Counted from the first letter of the stretch, positions 26,453 to 35,921 are shown. The stretch: 64,000 nt of DNA from Palsa-504 sp963753225 (GCA_963753225.1 CAVWBQ010000008.1:62001-126000), one strand, 5' to 3'. Made by a program: numbers and translations. The notes: a model not told the origin generated them from the letters alone.

Positions 26453-26857
26453 TCAGGCTGTAGCGATATTCCTGCCGGGCATCGGCTCTGCGAGTGCTGT
26501 CCGCCAGGCAGGCGCGCTGAAGGGGTCCGCGAAGTACTGCGTCTCGTGCACCACATGCTCGTGAGCGAATTCCATGATGCTCACCGAGTAGGTGGGCACG
26601 CCGTCGTAGGTGATGACGCACTCGCTCACCCACAGATTCCCGCTGCCAGCGATCCGGATGACGGTGAAGTGCCGGTCGGCAGGGTGCCCGCCACGTTGCG
26701 CCGCAATCGTCGCACGGCTCCGGAATCGTTCACCTGACTGCGGGTAGTCGAGGATCGCGTCCTCGGCGTAGATGGCGTGCTCGGCCTCGGTTTCCCCGCG
26801 TTCCGATGCCCGCCAGTGTTCCTCGATCGCGGCCCTGGTCCGGCTATCAGGATCCAT
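26453..26857 (-). CDS. SnoaL-like/NTF2-fold protein
   Basis: 134 residues. The cone-shaped NTF2 fold is indicated by RAAIEEHWRASERGETEAEH, AIYAEDAILDYPQSGERF (the typical Y..DA...YP.SGE pocket entry) and VSECVITYDGVPTYSVSIME. Members are polyketide cyclases, isomerases or non-enzymatic binders. The ATG at 26857 is preceded by AAAGGA on the minus strand; the frame is open further upstream only through a tandem repeat. No operon partner in the same direction. Confidence 0.82.
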   Translation of the reverse strand: MDPDSRTRAAIEEHWRASERGETEAEHAIYAEDAILDYPQSGERFRSRATIAAQRGGHPADRHFTVIRIAGSGNLWVSECVITYDGVPTYSVSIMEFAHEHVVHETQYFADPFSAPAWRTALAEPMPGRNIATA

Positions 26858-26874
26858 CGCGTTGTCCTTTCTTC

Positions 26875-26926
26875 GGGCAGGGAGAGCGGGCAGGGAGAGC
26901 GGGCAGTCAGAGCGGGCAGGGAGAGC
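26875..26926. repeat. 13-nt tandem repeat, four units
   Basis: Four consecutive 13-base units GGGCAGGGAGAGC (26875, 26888, 26901, 26914); the third unit has TC in place of GG at its centre. They lie in the leader of the SnoaL-like gene, about 10 bases before its ribosome-binding site. Thirteen is not a multiple of three, so unit gain or loss would change the frame of any upstream-started translation and the leader length. Confidence 0.9.
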
Positions 26927-27048
26927 GGGGAATGCTCCGGGGCTTCCGCCCGGAGCGCTCGGCCGTTGAACGTAATGGGCAACGGTGACAGCGTAGGCTG
27001 TCCGGGTCGCCGCCTCTGCGCCGGCCGTGCGGGTCGGCTCGCCGGGTG

Positions 27049-29997
27049 TCATCGTTCCGGCTCGTCGCGTTGCCGCCGGGTTACCTCGGCCGCGAGCTGG
27101 GCGCGCGCGGAGATGTCCAGCTTGGCGAAGACGTGCGCGAGGTGGGTCTGCACGGTCCGGCTGGAGATGTACAGGCGCTCGCCGATCTGGGGGTTGGACA
27201 GGCCCTCGGCGACTAGGCCCGCGATCGAGCGCTCGGTCGGGGTGAGGCTGTCCCAGCCGAACTGCGGCCGGCCGCGGCGGCCGCGGCGGCCGCGGCGCAG
27301 GCCCGCCTCGCGCAGCGCGGCCTCGGCGCGGGCGAGGTCACGGGTGGCGCCGAGTCGTTCGTAGCTCCCGGCCGCCCGGTCGAGCAGCGGCCGGGCCCGT
27401 TCGGCCTGACCGTGCCGGGCCAGGCAGCTGCCCGCCTCCTCGCAGGCCAGCGCGACCAGGAAGGGACGTGACCCGTGGCCGTGGGCCTCTGCGGCGGCGA
27501 GCAGGATCTCGGGGTCGTCCTCGGTCAGGCCCCGGCAGCGCAGCGCCTCGCCGGTCATCCAGGCCAGGTCGTTGCGCGCGGCCACCTCGGCGACGACCGC
27601 CGAGACCTGCCTGGCCCGGGCTAGGTCTCCGGCGGCCAGCGCCAGCCGGACCAGGTCCGCTCCGAGCGCCGGGTACTCCAGGACCAGCCCGGAACTGGCG
27701 CACCAGTCCCACAGGGCTGCCATCGTGCTCAGCGCCTGCCCGCGCTCGCCTTCGGCCTCGAAGATGAGGGCACGCGGCCACGCGATCCAGCTCGTGCTGT
27801 GGCCGCGGCCCCATCCTGCCTGGTAGCGGTCGGCGGCGTCGGCCGCTTCCCTGGCCCGGTGCAGGTCGTTGCAGTGCAGGCTAATCCGGGACAGCAGGCC
27901 GTGCGCGTACACCAGGCTATAGATCTCGCCGGCCTCCTCCGCGGCCTTGATGCTGGCCTCGAGCTCGGCCACGGCGTCGTCCCACTCCCCGGCGGCGAAG
28001 CGCTCGTAGCCGAGGTACACCTGGTGGGTGGCCAGCGCCCAGCGGACGCCGAGTTCCTCGCTGACCCGCACCCCGGCGCTCAGCGCGGACCTGGCCTCGG
28101 CGAGCCGGTCGAGTTCGATGAGGATCCGGCCGCTGGTCACGCCGACCGGGAAGCGGTGGCCCAGCCGGCTCGGGCTCGCGTCGGCCCGCCGCACCGCCTC
28201 CTCGGCGAGCTCGAGCGCCTCGGCGAGGTGGCCGCGGGATTCGGCGATCCTGGCCGTCGTGGACATGATGATGCTGGCCGTCATGTGATCGGCGTCGGCC
28301 GCCCCGGCGCGGGCCCGCTTCACAGAAGCAGCGGCACCGTCGAGGTCGCCCAGCGAGATGTGCGCGAACCCGGCCCAGGCGTGGACGGCCGCTCGGTCGG
28401 CACCAGACAGCGAGGGCGACTGGCAGGCCTGCTCGAGCTCGTGCCGGGCGTCGCGCACTTGTCCTCGTGCCAGCAGGGCGTGCGCGAGGCAGATCCGGAC
28501 CTGGCCGTCGGTGTCCGGGTCGTGGTGGCGGCCGAGCACCTCGCTGCACGCGGTCAGGGCGGCGGGAACCCGTCCGGCGAGCATCAGGGTTCCGGCTCGT
28601 TCGGCCAGTAGCCGGTCACGTCCCTGGTCGGCGGGGTTCATCAGCCCGATCGCCCGGCCGAGCAGCCCGGCCGCGATGTCGGGGGAGGTCACGGCGGCCT
28701 GGCGGGCGGCGCGGGCCAGCCACCCGATGGCCTCGGTGTCCCCCCGGCTCGCCCCGCGGGCCAGGTGCTCGGCCACCTGGGCGGCCGGCGCTCCCGCCGC
28801 GGCGAGCCGCTGCCCGGCCTCACGATGCAGCGCGCCGCGCACGCTGGCCGGGAGGTCCTGGTAGATCGCGTCGCGGATCAGGTCGTGCCGGAACCGGAGC
28901 CGGGTCCCGTCGTCCTCGAGCACCCGGGCAGTGATCGGCTCGGCCAGCGTCATGGCCAGGTCCAGGGCCGGACGGCGGGTAACCTCCGCCAGGTCGGTGA
29001 GCGTGAACCCGGTCCCCAGGACGGAAGCGGACCGCAGCGCCTGCAGCGCGCCGTCAGCCAGGAAGCTGATCCGGCGCAAGATCGTCAGCCGCAGCGTCGG
29101 CGGCAGGGTCAGGCCGGCCACCTCGGCCTGGCCGCCGGCGACCGTGATCATCTGCTCCTGGGCCAGCGCCCCGAGCAGTTCGGTCACGAACAGCGGGTTT
29201 CCCGCCGCGCCGGATACCCCGGCCAGCAGCCGCCGCCCGGGCGCGGCGCCGACGGCGTCGGCCACTAGTTCGGCCACGGCGCGGGCGTCGAGCTCGCGCA
29301 GGGACAGGCGGCGGGCTCCGGCTGCCTCCAGCACGCCGGCCAGCCGCTCCAGGCCGGCCACGGCCGGGGCCGGGCGCGAGCATCCGATGATCGCCGCGGG
29401 CAGGCCGTCCAGCCGGGCAGCCACCGCACCCAGCGTTACCAGGCTCGACGGGTCGGCCCAGTGCAGGTCGTCCGCGCCGAGTACCAGCGGGCCTTCCAGC
29501 GCGAGTTCCTCGGCCAGGTCGGCGAACGCGTCCACGGCGCGGAACTGCAGGCCCGGGTCGCTGGTCACGGTGACCGGGCCCCGCTCCCCGTGGTCTGCGC
29601 TGGCGAGCAGCTCCCCGATCGCGGCCCGCCGCGGATCCGGCGCCGACCTGGTGCAGCCGAACATCGCGGCGGCCAGCCCGAACGGCCGGGTCCGCTCCAG
29701 CTCGGCTGCCCGTCCCGCCGCCACCTGCAGGCCGCGGCCGCGCGCCGCGTCCAGCGCGGCGTCCAGCAGCCGCGTCTTGCCGATGCCGGCCTCGCCGTCG
29801 ATCAGCACGATCGCCAGGCGCCCGGCCGCGGCCCGGTCGATGGCGTCGTGCAGGACCGCGGTCTCCGCCTCGCGACCGCGGATGCCCGGGACCGGCGCCG
29901 GCGTCCCCATAGCCCGGATGCTGATCCCGTCACCGGCCGGCCCGGAGTGTGCAGCAGACGGCTCGGCGGGCCGACGGTCAAGTACCGGTGCGGTCAC
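27049..29997 (-). CDS. LuxR-family large ATP-binding regulator (LAL) 1
   Basis: 982 residues. Order: AAA/NACHT-like ATPase with Walker A GEAGIGKT (about residues 69-76) and Walker B LVLGADDLHWAD, a helical sensor region, TPR-like repeats over about residues 450-880, then an Arg/Gly linker and a NarL/LuxR helix-turn-helix: LTPTERSIAGLVAEGLSNPQ, IGERLYISSRTVQTHLAHVF. Such regulators activate secondary-metabolism or catabolic genes after ligand and ATP binding. The GTG at 29997 is used; an in-frame ATG at 29910, just before PVPGIRGREAE, may be the true start. Divergent from LAL 2 at 30576, with a small gene between. Confidence 0.92.
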   Translation of the reverse strand: MTAPVLDRRPAEPSAAHSGPAGDGISIRAMGTPAPVPGIRGREAETAVLHDAIDRAAAGRLAIVLIDGEAGIGKTRLLDAALDAARGRGLQVAAGRAAELERTRPFGLAAAMFGCTRSAPDPRRAAIGELLASADHGERGPVTVTSDPGLQFRAVDAFADLAEELALEGPLVLGADDLHWADPSSLVTLGAVAARLDGLPAAIIGCSRPAPAVAGLERLAGVLEAAGARRLSLRELDARAVAELVADAVGAAPGRRLLAGVSGAAGNPLFVTELLGALAQEQMITVAGGQAEVAGLTLPPTLRLTILRRISFLADGALQALRSASVLGTGFTLTDLAEVTRRPALDLAMTLAEPITARVLEDDGTRLRFRHDLIRDAIYQDLPASVRGALHREAGQRLAAAGAPAAQVAEHLARGASRGDTEAIGWLARAARQAAVTSPDIAAGLLGRAIGLMNPADQGRDRLLAERAGTLMLAGRVPAALTACSEVLGRHHDPDTDGQVRICLAHALLARGQVRDARHELEQACQSPSLSGADRAAVHAWAGFAHISLGDLDGAAASVKRARAGAADADHMTASIIMSTTARIAESRGHLAEALELAEEAVRRADASPSRLGHRFPVGVTSGRILIELDRLAEARSALSAGVRVSEELGVRWALATHQVYLGYERFAAGEWDDAVAELEASIKAAEEAGEIYSLVYAHGLLSRISLHCNDLHRAREAADAADRYQAGWGRGHSTSWIAWPRALIFEAEGERGQALSTMAALWDWCASSGLVLEYPALGADLVRLALAAGDLARARQVSAVVAEVAARNDLAWMTGEALRCRGLTEDDPEILLAAAEAHGHGSRPFLVALACEEAGSCLARHGQAERARPLLDRAAGSYERLGATRDLARAEAALREAGLRRGRRGRRGRPQFGWDSLTPTERSIAGLVAEGLSNPQIGERLYISSRTVQTHLAHVFAKLDISARAQLAAEVTRRQRDEPER

Positions 29998-30009
29998 GAG
30001 CTCACGGCC

Positions 30010-30345
30010 TTACCGACCCGGTAGAGCTCGCGCTCGATCTGCTTCGGTCGGCTGCGAGCTGCCGCATGATGACCGGATGCATGGTCTCCTCCTGGTGTTT
30101 CCTGCGCGGACGGCCCGGCGGCCGGCGAGGCGCGATGGTAAGTCTGGATCGAGGTGGCGTACCGAGATCAGGAACAGCCCGAGGTCGCGTACCTTGTTCA
30201 GCAGCCCGTGCAGGGCGGCCTGATCAGCGACCGGGCCTGCGATGACGGTTTCCTCCCCGTCGCTGCTGACGTGGAGATCCTCGAACCAGGCGGTCCACCG
30301 CCCGTCGAGGATGCCCTTGACCCGGATCTCGTAGCGCGAGTTCAA
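30010..30345 (-). CDS. small conserved actinobacterial protein
   Basis: 111 residues starting at a TTG (30345) with AAGGA about 12 bases upstream. The first 65 residues have an alternating beta-alpha pattern (YEIRVKGILDGRWTAWFEDL, then ETVIAGPVADQAALHGLLNK and VRDLGLFLISV). I recognise this as a common actinobacterial family (beta strand, GP..DQAALHG.L helix) of unknown role, often beside LuxR-type or dehydrogenase genes. The tail after residue 70 is Arg-rich and looks random. It lies 12 bp upstream of the LAL 1 start, same strand, so the two are probably co-transcribed. Confidence 0.72.
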   Translation of the reverse strand: MNSRYEIRVKGILDGRWTAWFEDLHVSSDGEETVIAGPVADQAALHGLLNKVRDLGLFLISVRHLDPDLPSRLAGRRAVRAGNTRRRPCIRSSCGSSQPTEADRARALPGR

Positions 30346-30575
30346 GCCCGTATACCGTCCTTCGGTGTAGGTCCGTGAATCTGCACGCTACGAAGCCGGG
30401 ACGGGATCGGCGTCACCCGAAGGTGGGCCATGCGGTGGAATCTTTGCCGCGGCGGCGACGGCACGATGGTGCCGCCCGGATCAGGTCCCCGAGTTCAGGG
30501 CGGGAGGCTCCCGGCTAGGATGGGGTCCGGGCGGCGACGCGAGATCGCTGGAGGCGCCGGTCGTGCAGGTTACCG

Positions 30576-33380
30576 ATGGGTGAGCGGGCCGTAGCCGGGG
30601 CCGCGACGTCGGAGCGCGATGTGCTGCTGGCCACCAAGCTGAACGTGCCCGGGTTGCGGGCAGATCTGGTGCCGCGCCCGCGGCTGGCGCACCGGCTCGA
30701 CGAGGGCCGGGGACGAGGACTTGTCCTGGCCTGCGCGCCGGCCGGGTACGGCAAGACTGTCCTGCTGGCCGAGTGGGTCCGGCGCGTCCGGCGTCCGGTG
30801 GCCTGGCTGTCGCTGGATGCTGGCGACAACGACCCGGCCAGGTTCTGGCGGCATACGGTGGCCGCGCTGGACCGGCTGCGGCCAGGGATAAGCGAGCGGA
30901 TGGGCCCGCTGCTCGGGCCGCCGTCGCCGCCGTCCTTCGAGCCGCTGATGACGGCCCTGATCAACGAGGTAGCCGGCCAGCCCGACGCAGATGAGGCGCT
31001 GCTGCTGGTCCTGGATGACTATCACGTGATCAGCTCGCAGCTGGTGCACTCCTCGCTCGGGTTCCTGCTCGAGCACCGGCCGCCGGGGCTGCAGCTGGCC
31101 CTGACCAGCCGCAGCGACCCGCCATTGGCCCTGGCGCGGCTGCGGGCCCGCGGGGAGCTGACCGAGCTGCGCGCCGCGGAACTGCGGTTCACGCCGGGGG
31201 AGGCGGCGGCGCTGCTGCAGCAGGTCGCGGCGGGACCCGGCGAAGCGCGGCCTGGTGCGCCGCTGCTCCAGGTGCCCGAGGCGGTCGCCGCGGCGCTGGC
31301 CGCGCGGACCGAGGGCTGGGCGGCCGGGCTGCAGCTGGCTGGCCTGTCGCTGCGCGGGCGCAGCGACGTCGACGGCTTCGTCGCCGCGTTCACCGGCAGC
31401 CACCGCTACGTCCTGGACTACCTGGCCGGAGAGGTGCTGGAGCACCAAAGTGAGCAGGTTCGCACGTTCTTGCTGGAGACCTCGGTGCTGGAGCGGCTGT
31501 CGGGGCAGCTGTGCAACGCGGTCACCGGCCGGCCTGGCAGCCAGGCGCTGCTGGAACAGGCCGAACGGGCCGGGCTATTCGTGGTGCCGCTGGACGAGGT
31601 GCGCGGCTGGTGGCGCTACCATCACCTGTTCGCCGACCTGCTCCGCGCCCGCCTGCAGCGGGAACAGCCCGGCCGCGTGCCGAGTCTGCACCGTAACGCG
31701 GCCGCCTGGTACGCGGAGCGCGGGCTGGCCGATGACGCGATCCGGCACGCGGTCGCCGCGGGTGAGATGACCTGGGCCGCGCGGCTGATCGAGCAGCACT
31801 TCGACGCGGTCCACAGCCTGCGCGGCGAGGCGGCGACGGTTCAGCGGTGGCTCGCCCCGCTGCCCGCCGATCTGGTCCGCTCGCGCCCCCGGCTGCTGCT
31901 GGCGCAAGCGGTTCCGGCCGCAACCGGCGGCCGCCTAGAGGCAGCCGAGCAGCTGGTCGACGCGGCTGAGCTTGCCTACGCCGGTACGGGCGAGGAGCCG
32001 TTCGAGCCCACGATCGGCCGGGTCGGCAGCCTGCTGGTGAATGTCCCCGCGACGATCGCGATCGCTCGTGGTTACCTCGCCCAGCTCCGCGGTGACGCGA
32101 GGGGTACGGCTGAGTTCGGTTCGCAGGCCGTGGCCAAGAGCCGGGAGGACGAATGGATACTGAGGTCCGTCGCGCAGGTGCAACTGGCCGTGGCCGGATG
32201 GCTTGACGGTCGGCTGGACGAGGCCGAACGGGCCTTCGCGCAAGGTATCGCCGGAAGGCGGGCCGCCGGCCTGCCGACCTGGGGGGCTTGGGCAAGCTAC
32301 GAACTGAGCCAGGTTCAGCACGCTCAGGGCAGGCTGGACGCGGCCGCGCGGACCTGCGAGCAGGCGCTGGAAGCCGCCGCGAGGACCGGCCAGCCGCCGT
32401 CGCCGGCCGCGGGCCCGGCGTATGCGGGCCTGGCCGAGGTGGCCTACCAGCGGAACGAGCTCGACAGTGCGCTGGACCACGCTGAGCGGGGCATCGCGCT
32501 GTGCCGCTCGTTCGTCTACACGATGCCACTGGCCGCAGGCCTGGCCACGCTGGCGTGGATCCGGCAAGCCGGGGGCGATCCGGCCGGTGCCCTGGATGCG
32601 ATGGACGAAGCTGTGCGAGCCACCCCCGGAGCACCACCCGGGCTGCTCAACCCCATCCCGGCGCGGCGGGCGCGGCTGCTGCTGGCCCAGGGCGACCTCG
32701 CCGCCACCGAACGCTGGACGCGGGAGAACGGACTCAACGAGGATGACGAGCCGGACTACGCCAGGGAACCGGGGCACCTGGTACTGGCCCGGGTGCTGCT
32801 GGCCCTTGACCGGTCCGGTCCCGCGCTGGGGCTGCTGGACCGGCTGTACGCGGCGGCGGTCGCCCAGGACCGGACCGGCAGCCTGATCGAGATAGGCGCG
32901 CTGCGGGCGCTCGCGCTGGCCGCCAGCGGTGATGCGGATCGCGCGGTGGACGCGCTGGCCGAAGCGCTCACCCTGGCCTGCCCGCATGGCTACGTCCGGG
33001 TCTTCGCCGACGAGGGAGCGCCGATGGCCGCGCTGCTGGCCCGGCTGATCGCGGCCCAGCGGTCCGGCGGGGCGGCCGCGGAGGTCCCGCTCGGCTGCCT
33101 GGCCCGGCTGCAGCGCGCGCTCGGCGCGCAGGACATCGCCCCGGGTGCCGGGCGGGGCAGGGTTACGGCGGTGCCAGGCCTGGTCGACCCGCTGACCAGC
33201 CGTGAGCTGGAGGTGCTGGAAATGCTGGCGGCCGGCAGGTCGAACCAGGCCATCGCCGGGCAACTCGTGGTCACCCTCGACACCGTCAAGAAGCACGTCA
33301 GCCACGTCCTGGGCAAGCTCGGCGCGGCCAACCGCACCGAGGCCGTCACCCGGGCGCGGGAACTAGGGCTGATCCCTTAG
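30576..33380 (+). CDS. LuxR-family MalT-like ATP-dependent regulator (LAL) 2
   Basis: 934 residues. The N-terminus has the MalT/AlkS signature LLATKLNVPGLRADLVPRPR, then Walker A APAGYGKT and Walker B LLLVLDDYHVI. The winged-helix arm (WRYHHLFADLLRARL) precedes TPR repeats (about residues 390-800). The C-terminal LuxR domain reads LTSRELEVLEMLAAGRSNQA, IAGQLVVTLDTVKKHVSHVL. It is an ATP- and ligand-dependent transcription activator. It belongs to a different subfamily from LAL 1 (APAGYGKT rather than GEAGIGKT), so the divergent pair is not a recent duplication. Its effector is unknown. Confidence 0.93.
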   Translation: MGERAVAGAATSERDVLLATKLNVPGLRADLVPRPRLAHRLDEGRGRGLVLACAPAGYGKTVLLAEWVRRVRRPVAWLSLDAGDNDPARFWRHTVAALDRLRPGISERMGPLLGPPSPPSFEPLMTALINEVAGQPDADEALLLVLDDYHVISSQLVHSSLGFLLEHRPPGLQLALTSRSDPPLALARLRARGELTELRAAELRFTPGEAAALLQQVAAGPGEARPGAPLLQVPEAVAAALAARTEGWAAGLQLAGLSLRGRSDVDGFVAAFTGSHRYVLDYLAGEVLEHQSEQVRTFLLETSVLERLSGQLCNAVTGRPGSQALLEQAERAGLFVVPLDEVRGWWRYHHLFADLLRARLQREQPGRVPSLHRNAAAWYAERGLADDAIRHAVAAGEMTWAARLIEQHFDAVHSLRGEAATVQRWLAPLPADLVRSRPRLLLAQAVPAATGGRLEAAEQLVDAAELAYAGTGEEPFEPTIGRVGSLLVNVPATIAIARGYLAQLRGDARGTAEFGSQAVAKSREDEWILRSVAQVQLAVAGWLDGRLDEAERAFAQGIAGRRAAGLPTWGAWASYELSQVQHAQGRLDAAARTCEQALEAAARTGQPPSPAAGPAYAGLAEVAYQRNELDSALDHAERGIALCRSFVYTMPLAAGLATLAWIRQAGGDPAGALDAMDEAVRATPGAPPGLLNPIPARRARLLLAQGDLAATERWTRENGLNEDDEPDYAREPGHLVLARVLLALDRSGPALGLLDRLYAAAVAQDRTGSLIEIGALRALALAASGDADRAVDALAEALTLACPHGYVRVFADEGAPMAALLARLIAAQRSGGAAAEVPLGCLARLQRALGAQDIAPGAGRGRVTAVPGLVDPLTSRELEVLEMLAAGRSNQAIAGQLVVTLDTVKKHVSHVLGKLGAANRTEAVTRARELGLIP

Positions 33381-33390
33381 CCGCGGCCCT

Positions 33391-34323
33391 TCATCGGCTG
33401 ACCCAGGCACGGAACCCCTCCCGCCAGCTCGCGTACCGCGGCTCCCAGCCGAGCTCCTTCCTGGCCTTCTCGTTCGAGTACCCGCGCGAGGTGATCATCT
33501 GGGCCACGGCGAACTCCCCGGCGAGCAGCCGCCCGAGCCAGGCGGGCACCCGCAGCGGCGGTCTGGCGTCCGCGACCCCGGCCAGGTACGGCAGCCACTG
33601 CGCGACCGGCGCCGGGTCGCTGTCCACGACGTTGTAGACGCCAGGCGCGCCGCGCTCGACCGCGGCGAGCGTCGCGGCCGCGGCGTCGGTGATCTCGATG
33701 AACGACCAGATCCCGGTCCCGCCGCCAATTACCGGCAGCTGCCGTTTCCGGAGCATCTCCAGCAGGAAATCCGAGGCGCCCGGCCCGTAGAAGGCGCCGT
33801 AGCGCAGCACGATTCCCTCCGGCGCCTCCAGCGGTACGGCCTTGTCCACATGCCTGATCGCCGCCGCCATCCGCGCCGCGGACGCGATGGGCTGCCAGTC
33901 GAGCGGATCTTCTTCGGTCTTCAGCGCACCGCCGGACGGCTTGTCCGGCCCGGCGCCCGCGTAGCCTTGCGCGATGACCCGGCGGGTGCCCGCCCGCTTC
34001 GCGGCGGCCAGCAGGTTGTCGGTGCCCCGGGTCCGGAGCTCGCTGGTGGCGGCGAACGCCTTGTCGGGATTGCGGAGGCTCCGCAGGTCCGCCAGCGCGG
34101 TCATCTGGTGCAGGATCACTTCCGGCGCGGCGGCCAGCACCGCCGCGATCACCGCCTCGCGATCCAGCCCGTCCAGGATCACCGGCTCCGCGCCCGCCTC
34201 GCGCAACCGCGCGACCTTGCCGGGCGTCCTGGTGGTAGCGGTGACCTCATGACCCGCCGCGACCAGCCCCGGAACCAGGTGCCGTCCCAGTGCCCCGGTC
34301 GCCCCCGTGACGAAGACTCGCAT
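33391..34323 (-). CDS. NAD-dependent epimerase/dehydratase family protein
   Basis: 310 residues of an extended short-chain dehydrogenase fold. The nucleotide loop is VFVTGATGALGRHLV (GxxGxxG), followed by a T/R-type strand 2 end (TATTRTPGKV), suggesting NADP(H) preference. The usual YxxxK is not seen in standard form: VIAQGYAGAGPDK has the Tyr but a different surrounding, so the enzyme may be atypical. The C-terminal half has VLRYGAFYGPGAS and EITDAAAATLAAVE. The ATG at 34323 is supported by GGAAGGA. It ends 10 bp from the convergent LAL 2 stop. Confidence 0.87.
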   Translation of the reverse strand: MRVFVTGATGALGRHLVPGLVAAGHEVTATTRTPGKVARLREAGAEPVILDGLDREAVIAAVLAAAPEVILHQMTALADLRSLRNPDKAFAATSELRTRGTDNLLAAAKRAGTRRVIAQGYAGAGPDKPSGGALKTEEDPLDWQPIASAARMAAAIRHVDKAVPLEAPEGIVLRYGAFYGPGASDFLLEMLRKRQLPVIGGGTGIWSFIEITDAAAATLAAVERGAPGVYNVVDSDPAPVAQWLPYLAGVADARPPLRVPAWLGRLLAGEFAVAQMITSRGYSNEKARKELGWEPRYASWREGFRAWVSR

Positions 34324-34640
34324 GATTTTTCCTTCCCGTGTGGTGCATTCCCCTGAAGACGTCGCGGCGTGGCCGCCGTGCCCGTTCTGGCCGAACGTCC
34401 CGTATGGCCGCAACGCTCTCTAGAGTGCGGTCCCGGCTGGCCGCCAGACATCCGCCACCCGGCCGATGCTGGCCGCGAGCTGGCAGCTGTTTCGCGGGGG
34501 CGGATACCAAGGCCGTTAGGACTAAATAATTGTCGTGGTCCGGGCGGAATGCGGCGGCGCGGCGGCGTTACGCTCTACGGGGGGCGCTAGCGATTCCGGT
34601 TCCGTGCGGCCGACGCGGCCGCGGAAAGAGATGGCAGCTC
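34324..34640. promoter_or_regulatory. divergent promoter region, epimerase / methyltransferase
   Basis: 317 bp between divergent genes. A small A/T-richer patch with GGACTAAATAATTGTCGTGG occurs near 34520-34538 and could be the -10 region of the methyltransferase. The methyltransferase ribosome-binding site GGAAAGAG is at about 34623-34630. No repeats or RNA genes recognised. An open frame from 34530 that would extend the methyltransferase is Arg-rich and not conserved-looking. Confidence 0.4.
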
Positions 34641-35447
34641 ATGGCTGAGGCCGGGGACCCGGTCCTCGAAGGAGCCGCGCTCGACACGAGCGTGGCCCAT
34701 CCCGCCCGGGTGTATGACTACTGGCTCGGCGGGAAGGACAACTTCGCCGCCGACCGGGAGGCCGCGGAGCAGGTGATCGCGGCCAACCCGGCCGTCCTGC
34801 CTGGCGTGCGGGCCAACCGGGCCTTCCTCGGACGCGCGGTACGTTACCTGGCCGCGGAGGCCGGGATCCGGCAGTTTCTTGACCTGGGCACCGGCCTGCC
34901 GACCGCGCAGAACACCCACCAGGTCGCCCAGGAGATCGCCCCGGACTCCCGGATCGTGTACGTCGACAACGACCCGATCGTGCTCGCCTACGCCCGTGCG
35001 CTGCTGACCAGCGCGCCCGAGGGGGCCACCGCCTACGTGCCGTCTGACATCAGGGACACCGAGAAGGTGCTGGCGGGCGCGGCGGAGACCCTCGACCTGA
35101 GCAGGCCGGTCGCGGTCATGGCGCTGATGGTCCTGCAGTACATCCCGGACGGGGACGACCCCTGGGGAATCGTCGGGCGCGTGCTCGAGTCGCTCTCGCC
35201 GGGCAGCTACCTGACCGTCTCCGACACGGTCCGCGACATCGACACCGCGCGGGTGACCGAGGGAACCGCGCGGCTCAACCAGCGGATGGGCCCGACGCAG
35301 CTGACCCTGCGGACCCGGCCCGACTTCGAGCGGTTCTTCGACGGGCTCGAGATGGTGGAGCCTGGGGTCGTTCCGCTGCCGGAGTGGCACGGGCCCGGTT
35401 CGGGGTACCCGATCCCCTGCTACGCCGGGATGGGCCGAAAGCCTTAG
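34641..35447 (+). CDS. SAM-dependent methyltransferase (PF04672/DUF574 type)
   Basis: 268 residues. Typical lines of the actinobacterial DUF574 family are present: LDTSVAHPARVYDYWLGGKD with NFAADREAA, the SAM loop RQFLDLGTGLPT, then VYVDNDPIVLAYARALL and MVLQYIPDGDDP. These proteins occur in many copies in sporulating actinomycetes; substrates are mostly unknown. The start at 34641 follows GGAAAGAG and places the LDTSVAHPARVYDY signature near the N-terminus as expected. A short DUF6220-like gene is convergent 45 bp downstream. Confidence 0.92.
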   Translation: MAEAGDPVLEGAALDTSVAHPARVYDYWLGGKDNFAADREAAEQVIAANPAVLPGVRANRAFLGRAVRYLAAEAGIRQFLDLGTGLPTAQNTHQVAQEIAPDSRIVYVDNDPIVLAYARALLTSAPEGATAYVPSDIRDTEKVLAGAAETLDLSRPVAVMALMVLQYIPDGDDPWGIVGRVLESLSPGSYLTVSDTVRDIDTARVTEGTARLNQRMGPTQLTLRTRPDFERFFDGLEMVEPGVVPLPEWHGPGSGYPIPCYAGMGRKP

Positions 35448-35492
35448 CGGCCAGCCCGGTCGCCGCCGAAGTCAGCGGCAGTACTGGCGCGC

Positions 35493-35921
35493 TCATACCG
35501 GGGCATCCTCCGTGACTGATGGTTCCGCGGCGGGCGCTGTCTTCGGCACCCGGCGCCCGGCCAGCAGCGCGACCGCGAAAATGGCCAGCGCGTTGAGGCC
35601 GTGCAGCACACCGATGATGGCCGCGGCGTAGGCGGCGTACGCGAGGAAGAACTGCACCACGACAAGGCCGAGCGGGATCGCCGCCCAGCGCACGCCGTGC
35701 TTCACCTTGGCGCCGAACGACGCCGCGAGCAGCGCGACAGCGAATAGCGCGACGACGTACGCGAACGAGTGATGCAGGGTCACCCCGGTGGTGTCGCCAT
35801 CGGAGACCGGGCCGTTGTCGATGTTGTCCTCCAGGGCGAAGGCGCCGAACGCGATCAGCGACGCCTGCACGGCGACGGACAACGCCAGCAGGTACGCGAG
35901 TACGCGGTATGCGATTTTCAT
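35493..35921 (-). CDS. four-helix membrane protein (DUF6220-like)
   Basis: 142 residues with four hydrophobic segments: YRVLAYLLALSVAVQASLIA, a periplasmic-side loop with LHHSFAYVVALFAVALL, AAIPLGLVVVQFFLAYAAYA and GVLHGLNALAIFAVALLAG. The His residues in helices 2 and 4 (LHHSF, VLHGLNA) recur in DUF6220-type proteins and could ligate haem, but this is inference. Start at the ATG at 35921; an upstream extension (to 35990) lacks conserved features. Function unknown. Confidence 0.75.
   Translation of the reverse strand: MKIAYRVLAYLLALSVAVQASLIAFGAFALEDNIDNGPVSDGDTTGVTLHHSFAYVVALFAVALLAASFGAKVKHGVRWAAIPLGLVVVQFFLAYAAYAAAIIGVLHGLNALAIFAVALLAGRRVPKTAPAAEPSVTEDAPV

Noticed and set aside
26875..26926. 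Tandem repeat considered as a CRISPR array
   Set aside because: Units are contiguous without spacers and only 13 bp long; no cas genes nearby.
31522..32637. 371-codon minus-strand frame inside the LAL 2 gene
   Set aside because: Shadow of TPR-coding sequence; Arg/Pro/Ser-rich without features.
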